Shown here: one piece after another, positions 1 through 9,211 of the stretch
Numbering within the stretch: position 1 is the first letter of the stretch
Layout of the letters: every line of letters starts with the position of its first letter
Assembly: GCA_035686205.1 (NCBI GenBank)
Contig: DASRZQ010000161.1
Location: 28,283 to 92,282, forward strand
Direction of reading: 5' to 3'
DNA from: CAIWTU01 sp035686205
GTDB lineage: Bacteria > Desulfobacterota > Desulfuromonadia > Geobacterales > Geobacteraceae
Length of the DNA stretch: 64,000 nt
Notes under the pieces: model-generated
The model's input: only the letters and a program-made list of their open reading frames with translations
Told to the model about the DNA's origin: nothing
Database searches by the model: none
Program-made: the position numbers and the translations under genes

Positions 1-3000
1 GGCGAGACCGTTTCCGGGTATCGAGTCGCGGCGGAAATGGAGCACCGCTTCCTTTCCCGCCGGGAGCGTCTCTTCCAGGCGCCCGCGCGTCATGGCCCCT
101 GCCAGGTAGGTGCCGATGGCCCGGTCGGAGCTGGAAACTTTGTAATCATCATAATGAACGCTGTTTTCGCCGTTTCTGAAAGCATCCATAACCAGCATGG
201 AAACCAGCGACGTCAGGTAATTGAGCGGCTTGCGTATGATGCGCACCGAGCTTTCCGTTTCACGCGCCAGGCCCTCACCGACGGGAGCAAGCAGGTCGGC
301 AAGGTCGAGAAGGTCTTCTCCGCGCGATTGTAAGAGGAGTTCGGCTTTCCCGACCAGATCCTGGGTTCGCCTGAAGCCCAGCTTGGCGGTAAGAGAACGT
401 ATCTCCTGGCCCAATGCCCTGAAGAATGTGGTCTGGTAAATGACCCCGTTCTCGAGGACGCGCGGCACGAACCTCTTCAGTCCCTGCGATTCCGCCTCGG
501 CCAGGGTCTCTATCTGGGTGGCAATTCCCACGTGGCAGGTCCCGAGGTGGCACCCCCTGCAAGTCGTGCAGCCGATTATGACCATCGCCATGGTGCCGAA
601 TCCGACCCTGTTCGCCCCCAGCAGCATGAGCTTGACCACGTCCCTGCCCGTCTTCAAGCCCCCGTCCGCCCAGATTTCCACCCTTGACCGCAGCGAGGCA
701 TCCACCAGTGCGCGATGTGCCTCGCGCACCCCTATCTCCACCGGCAGGCCCACATGCCTGATTGCATGCTTGCGCGCCGCGCCGGTGCCGCCGTCATAAC
801 CGCTGATATTTATAATGTCCGCCCCCGCCTTGGCGATGCCGAGGGCGATAGTGCCGATACCCGCCACCGCCGGCACCTTGACCGAGATGCGCGCGCGCGG
901 ATTGGCGGTCCGCAGTTCCTCGACAATCTGGGCCAGGTCCTCGATGGAATAGATATCGTGGTTGTTGGAGGGAGAAATTAGCGATACTCCCGAAGCCGCA
1001 TGGCGAGCCGCGGCAATCTTTTCCGTCACCTTGAAACCCGGCAGATGCCCTCCCTCTCCCGGCTTGGCCCCTTGCCCCACTTTAATTTCCAGTATGTCGG
1101 CCGAATTGAGGAATTCCATCGTCACCCCGAACCGGCCGGAAGCTATCTGCTGACCGCGGTTTTTGCGGTATTTACCGAGCATGTCCGCGATCTCTCCGCC
1201 CTCGCCGTTCATGCAGATTATATTGAGTCTTTTCGCCGCCTCCGCGTAAATCCTGAACGGCGTCTCCCCCTGTGAGCCGAAGCTCATCGCCGAAATGATA
1301 ATGGGGAGGTCGTGCCCGCCGACCGAGGTGTCCACTTCATCCGGGTCGACCGGCAGGTCATCCCTGAATCGGAAATCGGCCAGGTGCCGGATCGATATCG
1401 GGTTTTCGTTTTCGAGGTGGCGGATCAGCCGTGAAAGGTCCGCGTAGTTTTCCTCCATTTTCGCGACGGCCCCGACCATTTTCCAGATTTTAGGATACAT
1501 GCGAAACGGGACCTCCATGGGAAGCTTTTTCCTGCTCCTCGCCACGGAACCGCGCGCGCGGTTGTCCTCTCCCAGCCTGGTAAAGGTAAGCCCCCTCCGT
1601 TCGGACCCGCAGAAATTCGGCGTGCCGAAAATCTCCGCAAGCTCCGTTGAAAGGCCGGTTGAAGCGAAGTATTTCCCGTAGCCGCCAATCTCGTGCGTCC
1701 CCATGGTGGAGATGACCTTTTCCAGCCCCGCCCGCAGGACCGAAAGGATGTTGTCCATTCCTCCCTTTTCTTCCACTGCGAGTTCCCACATGAGGTACGG
1801 GCAGAGCGCATCGGCGCCCATACCCAGTGCGAACACCAGGTCGTGAAGCGTGCGGAGAGCGCCTGAGCGAAGCACCAGCGAACACTTGCGGCGCAGGCTA
1901 TGTCCGGCCGCGTCGGTATTTTCCTTGAGCGCCCCGTGCAAAACGGCAACCGCCAGGAAAGGATCGAGGAAATCCCGGGATGGTCCGAAAGCCGAGGCAT
2001 CGTCCAGGAGGAGCAACCGGCTCCCCCTTGAAACCGCCGCCAGTGCTTCGTGCTTGAGCCTTTCCAGAGCGCTCCGTACCGTCTCATCCTTACGCAGCGA
2101 GCAGGAAAGGATGCGGGGGCGCCCCCGTTCCGCCGCAAAATGCACCAGGAGCACTTCGATGGAGCAGGTCCCGTGCCGTTTCCCCGTTTCCCCGTCCGGT
2201 TTGACCGAGTCGGTCCTTGCTCCTCCGCAGAGTATTGGAATTTTCAGTTCCACTACCGTTTGCGCGTTCCCGCGCAAGGTTGGACGCTGGCCGATGAAAA
2301 CCCTCGTGGAAAAATGTTCCGTTTCGCGTTCCCGGTCAATCGCCGGGTTCGTGACTACCGCGACCTGTTCCTTGAAATAGTCGGGGATATTTCGCGGCGA
2401 CCCGGCAAGTGCTTCCAGCGGGCCGTCGTAGCCGAGGGAGCCCACCGGATCGACACCCGTCCTTGCAATTTCCCTGACAAAAGACACGTCGCTCGTCTTC
2501 CAGCCCATGGCGGTAAGCAGGTTTTCCTGACGCAATCTGCCTCCCCGGGCAAATTCCGGCCTGACCGCCCCGGTCCCCGTTTCCAGGTCCGGTCCCGTCG
2601 AGAGTCTTCTGGACGATGAAACGAGACCGGTCCGTTTGCGGAACAGCGAATACACTTCGGAACGCAGTTCATGGTGCTCCAGGACCCGGACGGGTTTGTC
2701 GGGAACAACCATCAGGCCGATCTTTTCGCCGGGGGCAAGGGGCTTGGGATCGAGAGCAATCTCTTCATGGGGCACCACGCCCAGTTCCGATGAAGCGAAA
2801 TACTCCTTTTCCGTTTCTCCAAACCAGAGCGGACGCAGTCCCATGGCATCCACGCTGAAGACGCACCTGTCGCCGCAACGGGAAATTATGGCGGCGGGCC
2901 CCTGGGCGCTGGCCGGCAAAAAACGGCGGAACCAGGTGTACATGGACCGGTATTCGGAATCCATCGACTCCATCTCGGTAAAAATTGGCGGGAACACCAC

Positions 3001-3873
3001 TTCCATGGCTTCGAACAGGGTAAGCCCGTAAAGGTTTATCAGCCCTTCGAGAATCCTGTTCAGGTCCTGGGAATCACTTCCCTCTCCGGGCAGCGGTATT
3101 CCCAGCATGAACGCCTCTTCCCTCAGCCGGGCAATGGTATTGATCTCGCCGTTGTGGCCCAAAAGGCCGAAGGGCTGGGCGCGCAGAACCGTCGGAAGCG
3201 TGTTTGTGGAATACCGGCTGTGCCCGATGGTAACCGCGGACAGGAAATCGCGCCTTTTCAGTTCCGGATAATAGCGCGACAGGAGTTCGGGGGCGCCGTG
3301 AACCTTGTAGGCAACTGTTTCCACCGACAGCGAAGCCGCATGTACCTGGTAATCCCGCTCTATCCCGAATTTGAGGCTATGCAGAAGCGAAGGGGCATTT
3401 CCCGCGTCTCCGGATGCAAGGCCAACCTGCCAGAAGAAGGGCTCCGCCCGGCGGGCATTGGTGGCGAGAACCTCGCTGCGCACGACACCGGGCCGCTCCA
3501 CAAGGACCTCAAACCCGTATTTCCTGAATCGCCCTGTTATTTCATCCGGGATTCGCGGGTTCTCCGACAACACATCCCGTGGTATCATAAAATGGCCGAC
3601 GGCGAACCGGGGAGAGTCGGCAAGCGCGGGATCTTTCCCGGCTTCGCCGAGTACTTCACGCCAGAGAAGCCGGGGGATATCGGTAAGCACGCCGCAGCCG
3701 TCACCTTCACCATTTATTTCACCCGCGCGATGGCCCATTTTCACCAGGGCCTCGATTGTGCGCTGCAGGTTGCCGTGGGTTGGCTTGCCGGCCTTGTTGA
3801 CGTAACATATAATTGCGCAGGCGTCCCGTTCCGGGGGAACGAGGCCCGAAGTATCACTGATCCGTATTTTCAT
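1..3873 (-). CDS. gltB: Glutamate synthase large subunit (5' 1291 codons; 3' end outside window)
   Basis: This gene makes glutamate from glutamine and 2-oxoglutarate. The minus frame is open from the ATG at 3873 to the left edge; I read several segments and saw no break. The ATG follows a GGAG Shine-Dalgarno. Cys19 (in ERDACAIIC) is the expected Ntn glutaminase nucleophile, so about 18 residues would be removed. The amidotransferase domain is followed by a central domain (QGPAAII, DYFKEQVAVVTNPA) and an FMN-binding synthase domain (ISAMSFGSQGE). The 3Fe-4S motif near residue 1102 is CTTCRGCHLGTC, the usual C-x5-C-x4-C plus an extra cysteine. The C-terminal beta-helix domain (about 200 residues) is missing only because the window ends. 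No gltD small subunit lies on the visible side. The family call is firm; the reductant partner is unknown. Confidence 0.95.
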   Translation of the reverse strand, partial: MKIRISDTSGLVPPERDACAIICYVNKAGKPTHGNLQRTIEALVKMGHRAGEINGEGDGCGVLTDIPRLLWREVLGEAGKDPALADSPRFAVGHFMIPRDVLSENPRIPDEITGRFRKYGFEVLVERPGVVRSEVLATNARRAEPFFWQVGLASGDAGNAPSLLHSLKFGIERDYQVHAASLSVETVAYKVHGAPELLSRYYPELKRRDFLSAVTIGHSRYSTNTLPTVLRAQPFGLLGHNGEINTIARLREEAFMLGIPLPGEGSDSQDLNRILEGLINLYGLTLFEAMEVVFPPIFTEMESMDSEYRSMYTWFRRFLPASAQGPAAIISRCGDRCVFSVDAMGLRPLWFGETEKEYFASSELGVVPHEEIALDPKPLAPGEKIGLMVVPDKPVRVLEHHELRSEVYSLFRKRTGLVSSSRRLSTGPDLETGTGAVRPEFARGGRLRQENLLTAMGWKTSDVSFVREIARTGVDPVGSLGYDGPLEALAGSPRNIPDYFKEQVAVVTNPAIDRERETEHFSTRVFIGQRPTLRGNAQTVVELKIPILCGGARTDSVKPDGETGKRHGTCSIEVLLVHFAAERGRPRILSCSLRKDETVRSALERLKHEALAAVSRGSRLLLLDDASAFGPSRDFLDPFLAVAVLHGALKENTDAAGHSLRRKCSLVLRSGALRTLHDLVFALGMGADALCPYLMWELAVEEKGGMDNILSVLRAGLEKVISTMGTHEIGGYGKYFASTGLSTELAEIFGTPNFCGSERRGLTFTRLGEDNRARGSVARSRKKLPMEVPFRMYPKIWKMVGAVAKMEENYADLSRLIRHLENENPISIRHLADFRFRDDLPVDPDEVDTSVGGHDLPIIISAMSFGSQGETPFRIYAEAAKRLNIICMNGEGGEIADMLGKYRKNRGQQIASGRFGVTMEFLNSADILEIKVGQGAKPGEGGHLPGFKVTEKIAAARHAASGVSLISPSNNHDIYSIEDLAQIVEELRTANPRARISVKVPAVAGIGTIALGIAKAGADIINISGYDGGTGAARKHAIRHVGLPVEIGVREAHRALVDASLRSRVEIWADGGLKTGRDVVKLMLLGANRVGFGTMAMVIIGCTTCRGCHLGTCHVGIATQIETLAEAESQGLKRFVPRVLENGVIYQTTFFRALGQEIRSLTAKLGFRRTQDLVGKAELLLQSRGEDLLDLADLLAPVGEGLARETESSVRIIRKPLNYLTSLVSMLVMDAFRNGENSVHYDDYKVSSSDRAIGTYLAGAMTRGRLEETLPAGKEAVLHFRRDSIPGNGLA

Positions 3874-4002
3874 GAAGTCTCCATTCCGGTTTCGTCTTCG
3901 CCCGGCAAGCTTCCTTCTCCTATTAAAAATTCCGGGTTTGCCGAATGTGAGCAATCTGGAGCATTGCCGGATAATGAAAAAAATGAAATCCGGATATGTT
4001 GA

Positions 4003-4031
4003 AGTGTAGCACCGGGCATGGTAATCGTCAA
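4003..4031 (-). promoter_or_regulatory. Probable sigma-70 promoter of gltB
   Basis: On the minus strand a TTGACG -35 (4026-4031) is separated by 17 bases from a TACACT -10 (4003-4008). It would start transcription near 3996 and give a leader of about 120 bases before the gltB ATG. I saw no riboswitch in that leader. The call rests on motif match only. Confidence 0.5.
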
Positions 4032-4125
4032 CGTACGACCCAGGTTTGTTCAGACTTACCGGGCCTGCGAGCGCTTTTGCACGGGATTTGCTTTCTTTCG
4101 TCCACAAAGGAATGGAAATTTGATG

Positions 4126-4131
4126 TATAAT
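4126..4131 (+). promoter_or_regulatory. Possible -10 element of the holin-like gene
   Basis: A perfect TATAAT lies 50 bases before the ATG at 4181. No good -35 is seen at the right distance, so it may need an activator or be chance. It lies in the 307-base gap between gltB and the next gene, which holds no other gene that I can see. Confidence 0.35.
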
Positions 4132-4180
4132 GGTCAGCAGAAAGGCCGGTTGCGGAATCCACAGCGCACAGGAGAATGCA

Positions 4181-4525
4181 ATGAAAATTTTTTTACTGAG
4201 ATGGTTCATCAACACCATCAGCCTTTTCGCGGTCGTCAACATTGTCTCCGGTATAACAGTGAGCAGCTGGGTCTGCGCCATCGCAGCCGCTCTCGTGCTC
4301 GGATTGCTCAACGCCTTCCTCAGACCTTTGATCCTGCTCCTGACGCTGCCGGTAAACCTGCTTACCCTCGGCCTTTTCACCCTCCTGGTCAATGCATTCA
4401 TGTTTTATCTGGCGTCGGTGCTGGTAAAGGGATTCGAAATATCGGATTTCGGTCACGCGTTTCTCGGGGCGCTGCTGTTCAGTATCATCAGTTTTCTTCT
4501 TAACATGCTGATCCGGCAGGCGTGA
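4181..4525 (+). CDS. Phage-holin-4_2 family (YvlD-like) small membrane protein
   Basis: This 114-residue protein is almost entirely hydrophobic, with about four membrane segments (roughly residues 5-25, 28-48, 50-82 and 90-112). The stretch NAFLRPLILLLTLPVNLLTL is typical of the family named after phage holins (PF04020-like), whose chromosomal members are common and of unknown function. The start chosen is the ATG after ACAGGAG; an upstream in-frame codon has no ribosome site. It stands alone, divergent from gltB. Nothing suggests a prophage nearby, so a lysis role is unlikely. Confidence 0.8.
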   Translation: MKIFLLRWFINTISLFAVVNIVSGITVSSWVCAIAAALVLGLLNAFLRPLILLLTLPVNLLTLGLFTLLVNAFMFYLASVLVKGFEISDFGHAFLGALLFSIISFLLNMLIRQA

Positions 4526-4661
4526 CCACAATTGACAATAACCAGGGCGTACGGGATACAAATACGGGCGCAAGGCGCATGGCACAAGGGAACAGGACTC
4601 ATAACAAGAAATAGTAGAAGACAAGCCTTGCACAATAGTTTTTTCACCTGACTCGGTTTTT

Positions 4662-4675
4662 CTGACTTAGATCAA
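4662..4675 (+). promoter_or_regulatory. CRP/FNR-type dyad upstream of the cupin gene
   Basis: The sequence CTGAC-TTAG-ATCAA resembles the TTGAT-N4-ATCAA sites bound by FNR/Dnr-like regulators, with two mismatches in the left half. It lies 126 bases before the cupin ATG in an otherwise empty 275-base gap. The match is imperfect and I have no promoter firmly placed next to it. Confidence 0.3.
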
Positions 4676-4800
4676 AGAAAGCTTTCCTATTGCCGTGTAA
4701 AAAGTTTTAGTGAAAATCCGGAAATAATGACATAAGACCGAACATTGCGTCGTACCAACGAAAGGTGCAATGACGAATAATATTCAAATGGAGGTAGCAA

Positions 4801-5112
4801 ATGAACATTGTCGAGCTGAAAAACGCAGAAAGAGTGCCGCTGAACATCGATGCGCGCAAGCTTTGCATAAGACCGGACGTGGAACTTATCCATATCGATT
4901 TTCTGCCAGGCGAGACCCTGGAAAAGCACGCCAATCCTTTCGATGTCGTTTTCTATGTGGTGGAAGGCACGGGGGAGCTGGAGGTGGGGGAAGAGAAAAG
5001 GCAAATTACCAGGGACACGGCCATCGAAGTCCCCGCCGGCGTCATGCGCGGCTGGAAGAACACCGGACCGGGCAGCCTGCGCGTGCTTGTCATTAAAGTG
5101 ATGAACAGGTAA
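4801..5112 (+). CDS. Single-domain cupin protein
   Basis: A 103-residue protein with one small beta-barrel cupin domain. Motif 1 is recognisable (HANPFDVVFYVVEGTGELEVG begins at His43). In motif 2 (VPAGVMRGWKN, residues 77-87) the usual metal-binding histidine position is Arg83, so the metal site is probably altered or absent. GGAGG lies at the right distance before the ATG. An intrinsic terminator follows, so it is a single-gene unit, possibly under an FNR-like site upstream. The substrate cannot be predicted. Confidence 0.8.
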   Translation: MNIVELKNAERVPLNIDARKLCIRPDVELIHIDFLPGETLEKHANPFDVVFYVVEGTGELEVGEEKRQITRDTAIEVPAGVMRGWKNTGPGSLRVLVIKVMNR

Positions 5113-5159
5113 ACAGCGGATTGAATCCGCTTGTGCGAAACATCTGGTCGCGTAACATT

Positions 5160-5204
5160 GAAAGTCCCGAAAAACGGTCGCCGGTTTCTCGGGACTTTCT
5201 ACAT
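5160..5204 (+). terminator. Intrinsic terminator after the cupin gene
   Basis: An 11-bp perfect stem GAAAGTCCCGA / TCGGGACTTTC (5160-5170 with 5189-5199) followed by a short T-rich run closes the cupin transcript 48 bases after its stop codon. Confidence 0.7.
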
Positions 5205-5365
5205 TTTTGAACGGATTATCAGGGACCCGTCGCTTTTCCCCCGCGCCGTGCCGGTATGCGGCAGCAAAATCAAACATTCCCGGTTCTGTTATCTTTTTGC
5301 TTTTGGAACCTCATTCGGTGAAAATTATAGTAAAATTATTGTGTGGAGAAAATGGAGGCACCGGA

Positions 5366-5539
5366 ATGACATACCTTGCGAAAGACAAAAGACATCCGGG
5401 TGTACGCGATTCGGCGGAAAAGGCTCGGAAAAGGGAATCCGTCGAGGTTTGCGAGATTTGCGGACAGATAATGCAGCGTGATCCCGAAAGCGGGGAAAAC
5501 TTCTGTCCCGACTGTTATGATACCGAGGATAAGCCTTGA
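5366..5539 (+). CDS. Small zinc-ribbon protein, unknown function
   Basis: A 57-residue protein with a basic N-terminal half and two CxxC knuckles (Cys29/Cys32 in CEICG and Cys47/Cys50 in CPDC), the layout of a one-zinc ribbon. The start is the ATG after GGAGGCACCGGA; longer in-frame starts have no ribosome site and run through low-quality coding sequence. It faces the tag gene end-to-end. The ribbon could bind nucleic acid or a protein; nothing here decides. Confidence 0.65.
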   Translation: MTYLAKDKRHPGVRDSAEKARKRESVEVCEICGQIMQRDPESGENFCPDCYDTEDKP

Positions 5540-5688
5540 TTGCCGGCATCTCCGGCAAGCCGGAGCACGTTCGCGGAAAAGCGGTTCTCCTGGCACGGCC
5601 GACAAGGGCACGGGTCCGTACGCTGCCGATGGCGAGGTGTATTCACCGGTTCCGAGGAGGAGAAACCGGATATCCTTCGCTCGAAACA

Positions 5689-6282
5689 TTACCCCTGGTA
5701 TCCCGCAATGATCTCCTGCCTTCTGAAGCAGTCCATGCAGTGGTCATTGACCATTCCGATTGCCTGCATATGGGCGTAGCATACGGTCGAGCCGACAAAT
5801 TTGAATCCTCTCCGTCGCAGATCCCTGCTCATTTCATCGGACTCGCGGCTTGTCGCCGGATAATCTCCCAACTCCCGTATTTCGTTCACTATCGGCCTTC
5901 CGCCCACAAATGACCACATGTAAACATCGAAGCTTCCGAATTCCTCCCGGACTTCAAGAAATCTCACGGCGTTGTTCACCGCCGCCAGGATTTTGGCGCG
6001 ATTCCGGATAATACCCGGATTGCCGAGGAGTTCAATCACCTTTTTCTCGTCATACCCTGCAACCTTTTCAGGATCGAACTGGTCAAAGGCGAGCCGGTAG
6101 TTTTCGCGCTTTCGCAGCACGGTATACCAGCTCAGGCCGGCCTGGGCGCCTTCCAGCACGAGGAATTCGAACAACAGCCGGTCATCGTGAACCGGCACGC
6201 CCCATTCTTTATCGTGATAATCGACATACTCCGGCTTGCCGAGGTCCACCCAGGGGCAGCGGATCGCTCCGTCTTCTTTCAT
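5689..6282 (-). CDS. tag: DNA-3-methyladenine glycosylase I
   Basis: This enzyme removes 3-methyladenine from alkylated DNA in base-excision repair. At 197 residues it has the family length. The zinc-snap ligands are visible as Cys9 (IRCPW), His23 (DYHDKEWG) and His181/Cys185 (NDHCMDC), and Glu44 in the LEGAQAGLSW stretch is the conserved active-site acid. It is followed 31 bases upstream on the same strand by the thioesterase gene, so the two may be co-transcribed. Confidence 0.95.
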   Translation of the reverse strand: MKEDGAIRCPWVDLGKPEYVDYHDKEWGVPVHDDRLLFEFLVLEGAQAGLSWYTVLRKRENYRLAFDQFDPEKVAGYDEKKVIELLGNPGIIRNRAKILAAVNNAVRFLEVREEFGSFDVYMWSFVGGRPIVNEIRELGDYPATSRESDEMSRDLRRRGFKFVGSTVCYAHMQAIGMVNDHCMDCFRRQEIIAGYQG

Positions 6283-6313
6283 ATCGGCTCCTCAATGCCT
6301 CTTCATACCGCAT

Positions 6314-6754
6314 TCACTTCTTTACCCTGAACACCGACTGGAAAGTGGCCGTCTTGACGCCATTCTCGTCGAAGATTTCGGCCTGCCCTTTTATGGTCCT
6401 TTCATCGCGTTCGGAGATAACGGCGATTGCCTTGACCGTCCCGCTTTTCACCGGGGCATGGAATTTCAGGCACAATTCCATGGTGACAAAATGACTCCCT
6501 TCGGGCAGGACACTCTTGATGGCCATGGCGACTGCGGTATCGGCAAGGGCGGTTATGGCGCCGCCGTGCATGAGTCCCTTGCCCTGGGCCAGCCTGACCA
6601 GAAACGGCATGGCAAGCACCGCCCGGCCTTCGGCCGCTTCCTCGATCCGCATCCCAAGGTATTCCTCGAACGGAGCGCAGGCGATCCAGCCCGGCAGTTC
6701 GAACGGCAGCGGCCCTTCAGCGGGCATCGGTCTCTCGTATGCTTCCTGGTACAT
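6314..6754 (-). CDS. PaaI-family hotdog-fold thioesterase
   Basis: A 146-residue hotdog protein predicted to hydrolyse an acyl-CoA. The active-site signature MHGGAITALADTA lies at residues 62-74, typical of the PaaI/YdiI group. The chosen ATG at 6754 has AGGAGG six bases upstream; a TTG two codons earlier abuts the Shine-Dalgarno and is not plausible. The substrate is unknown. It precedes tag on the same strand by 31 bases. Confidence 0.85.
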   Translation of the reverse strand: MYQEAYERPMPAEGPLPFELPGWIACAPFEEYLGMRIEEAAEGRAVLAMPFLVRLAQGKGLMHGGAITALADTAVAMAIKSVLPEGSHFVTMELCLKFHAPVKSGTVKAIAVISERDERTIKGQAEIFDENGVKTATFQSVFRVKK

Positions 6755-6899
6755 CGGCAACCTCCTGTGGTGTTTTTCCGTTTTTCCGGGTCAGTTTAAA
6801 AACTATCAGGATATTTCCGGCACCGCAATTGTTTTTAGGCAATATTGAATCACCTTGAATTGATGTTACCATTTCTGTTAAGGAAATTGCATGACAACC

Positions 6900-7073
6900 G
6901 TTGAACCTAAAAGCGGCATTTGCTCGCGCAAAGGCGCAAAGATCGCTAAGAAATTCAACTGGTTGTAAAGATAATGAATTAACCATTTGGGTAATTCGTT
7001 CATCTTGACAACTTCCTGATTTTACTTTGCGTCCTTAGCGTCTTTGCGAGAGACTGCCTTTTTCTAGGTTGAA
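6900..7073. repeat. Palindromic intergenic repeat, copy A
   Basis: About 174 bases with inverted ends: GTTGAACCTAAAAGCGGC at the left and its near complement GCCTTTTTCTAGGTTGAA at the right, each followed inward by a GCAAAG-GCGCAAAG / CGTCTTTGCG block. The middle is A+T rich. A second copy lies at 12344-12515. The layout is that of a non-coding MITE-like element. It fills most of the 395-base gap between the thioesterase and GH15 genes; I see no gene there. Confidence 0.7.
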
Positions 7074-7149
7074 TATATGCCTTTTCCCCGGATGACGGTG
7101 AAAATTATTCGCATGATTACCGCCCGGCCAGGCAGAGAGGAATGAGATC

Positions 7150-9204
7150 ATGCCCAGAGATATCCCCGTGGGAAACGGCTCCCTTCTGATCTGTTTCGAC
7201 GAGTTCTACCTGATCCGCGATCTCTATTTTCCCCACGTGGGCCAGGAAAATCACCTGGGCGGTAATTACTCCCGGTTCGGCGCCTGGGTTGACGGCAGGT
7301 TTTCCTGGATCGGCCCGGATTGGGAGCGGGACCTGCGCTACGACGGCGATACGCTGGTAACCAGGGTAAGCCTTTACCACCGGGAACTGGCATTGCTGCT
7401 GAACTGCCGCGACGCGGTGGATTTCCACGAAAATATCTACATCCGTGAAATTTCAGTTGAGAACCTGTATCCCGGGAGGCGGGAGATTCGACTGTTTTTC
7501 TGCCATGATTTCGACATATCCGGAAACAGCGTCGGGGATACGGCCGCGTTCGACCCGGAAACCGGGGGCATCATCCATTACAAGGGAAACCGTTATTTCC
7601 TTGCCAACGGCTGCGTCCCGGATACCGCCGGCTTATGGGAATTCGCCGTGGGACAAAAGGGAGTCAACGGAAAGGAAGGGACCTTTCGCGACGCGGAGGA
7701 CGGTCATCTGTCCGGGAATCCGATCGCCCAGGGTTCGGTGGATTCGGTTTTCTCACTCAGACTGCTTCTTGAAGGGATGTCCGGCGGGACGGCATACTAC
7801 TGGCTGTCAGCGGCGGAGAACCGGCATTCCGTCATGCTGCTGGACTACCGGGTAAAAGGAAAAAGTCCCGCAAAGCTCATCACGCGAACCGCTGACTACT
7901 GGGGGCTTTGGGTCCGCAAGGAAACACCACCCATGGAATGGCTTCCGGGAAAAGTGGCTGACCTGTACCGCAAGAGCCTGCTCATTCTCACCACGCTGAC
8001 TGACTGGCAGGGCGGGATACTGGCGGGCAACGACTCGGACGTGATCCAGTTCAACCGCGACACGTATTCCTACATCTGGCCGCGGGACGGCGCGCTGGCA
8101 GCCAACGCTCTCGACCTTGCGGGCTATCCCGCCCTCTCCCGCGATTTCTTCCGGTTCATTGCAAAAGCCATCGAACCGGAGGGCTACCTTCTTCACAAAT
8201 ACAACCCGGACGGCACTCCCGCATCGTCTTGGCATCCCTGGTTCGAAGACGGCCGCAGCCAGCTTCCGATCCAGGAGGATGAAACCGCCCTCGTCATCTG
8301 GGCGCTGTGGCATCATTTTGTCATCTGCAGGGACATAGAATTCATCAAGCCTCTTTACAAACCCCTGATAAAGAACGCTGCGGATTTCATGTGCCGCTAC
8401 CGGGACCCGGAAACCGGCCTGCCGGACGCATCTTACGACCTTTGGGAGGAACGGAGGGGCATACCGGCATTCACCGTCGGGGCGGTATTCGGCGGGCTTA
8501 CGGCGGCGTCCCTTTTCTGCACGGTGTTCGGTGATACGGAACGGGCCGACCGTTACCGCAGCTCGGCGGCCGAGATCAGGGACGCTACGAGCAGACATCT
8601 CTGGAGTGAGGAAATGGGGCGCTTCTGCAGGATGGCATACCGGGACGGTCAAGGAAAGCTCGCCCTGGACGTCGCCTGCGACTCAAGCATGTGGGGACTT
8701 TTCGCCTTCGGCCTGTTCGCGGCCGACGATCCGCGCATCATGGCCACAATGAACGTCTTGCGAAAGAAACTCCTGGTTCAGACGGAGGTCGGTGGAATGG
8801 CCAGGTATGAAAACGACAGTTATTACCGTGTAGACCCGCAACTGCCGGGCAATCCCTGGTTCATCTCGACGTTATGGCTGGCCGATCACCTCATGGCGAC
8901 GGCCCGGAGCGAGGAAGATATGTCGGCCGCCGCGGATATGCTTTCCTGGGCGGCACGATTCGCCCTTCCCTCCGGGGTGCTGGCCGAACAGCTCCATCCC
9001 TTCACGGGAAAGCCCCTTTCCGTCTCGCCCCTTGCATGGAGCCATGCGACATTCATCGCTTCGACCCAGCGGTTGATCCGCGGCCTGGGCAAACTCAAGA
9101 TCTGTCCTGAATGCGGATTGCCGATGATCGGCCGCAGGGAAGACTGGATAGAGAAGCTGTTCTCCAGGGAATGCAGCGATATTCACGGCATCTGCCGCGT
9201 CTGA
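7150..9204 (+). CDS. Glycoside hydrolase family 15 (glucoamylase/glucodextranase type)
   Basis: A 684-residue protein with the two-part GH15 layout: an N-terminal beta-sandwich (about 1-260) and an (alpha/alpha)6 barrel. Likely general acid Glu433 sits in DLWEERRG and general base Glu613 in LAEQLHP; IWPRDGAL (309-316) and QEDETAL (375-381) are conserved substrate-site stretches. No signal peptide is seen, so it probably acts in the cytoplasm on glucan or trehalose-like alpha-glucosides. An unusual tail follows the barrel: CPEC at 652-655 and Cys675/Cys682, possibly a zinc site. It ends seven bases before the convergent next gene. Confidence 0.9.
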   Translation: MPRDIPVGNGSLLICFDEFYLIRDLYFPHVGQENHLGGNYSRFGAWVDGRFSWIGPDWERDLRYDGDTLVTRVSLYHRELALLLNCRDAVDFHENIYIREISVENLYPGRREIRLFFCHDFDISGNSVGDTAAFDPETGGIIHYKGNRYFLANGCVPDTAGLWEFAVGQKGVNGKEGTFRDAEDGHLSGNPIAQGSVDSVFSLRLLLEGMSGGTAYYWLSAAENRHSVMLLDYRVKGKSPAKLITRTADYWGLWVRKETPPMEWLPGKVADLYRKSLLILTTLTDWQGGILAGNDSDVIQFNRDTYSYIWPRDGALAANALDLAGYPALSRDFFRFIAKAIEPEGYLLHKYNPDGTPASSWHPWFEDGRSQLPIQEDETALVIWALWHHFVICRDIEFIKPLYKPLIKNAADFMCRYRDPETGLPDASYDLWEERRGIPAFTVGAVFGGLTAASLFCTVFGDTERADRYRSSAAEIRDATSRHLWSEEMGRFCRMAYRDGQGKLALDVACDSSMWGLFAFGLFAADDPRIMATMNVLRKKLLVQTEVGGMARYENDSYYRVDPQLPGNPWFISTLWLADHLMATARSEEDMSAAADMLSWAARFALPSGVLAEQLHPFTGKPLSVSPLAWSHATFIASTQRLIRGLGKLKICPECGLPMIGRREDWIEKLFSRECSDIHGICRV

Positions 9205-9211
9205 CGGCCAA

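Noticed and set aside
3154..4002. 282-codon plus-strand open frame across the gltB start
   Set aside because: It is antisense to clear gltB coding sequence, has no family likeness and no ribosome site; such frames are common opposite G+C-rich genes.
4181..4525. Prophage lysis holin
   Set aside because: The family name is historical; no phage genes are nearby and the protein matches chromosomal YvlD-like members.
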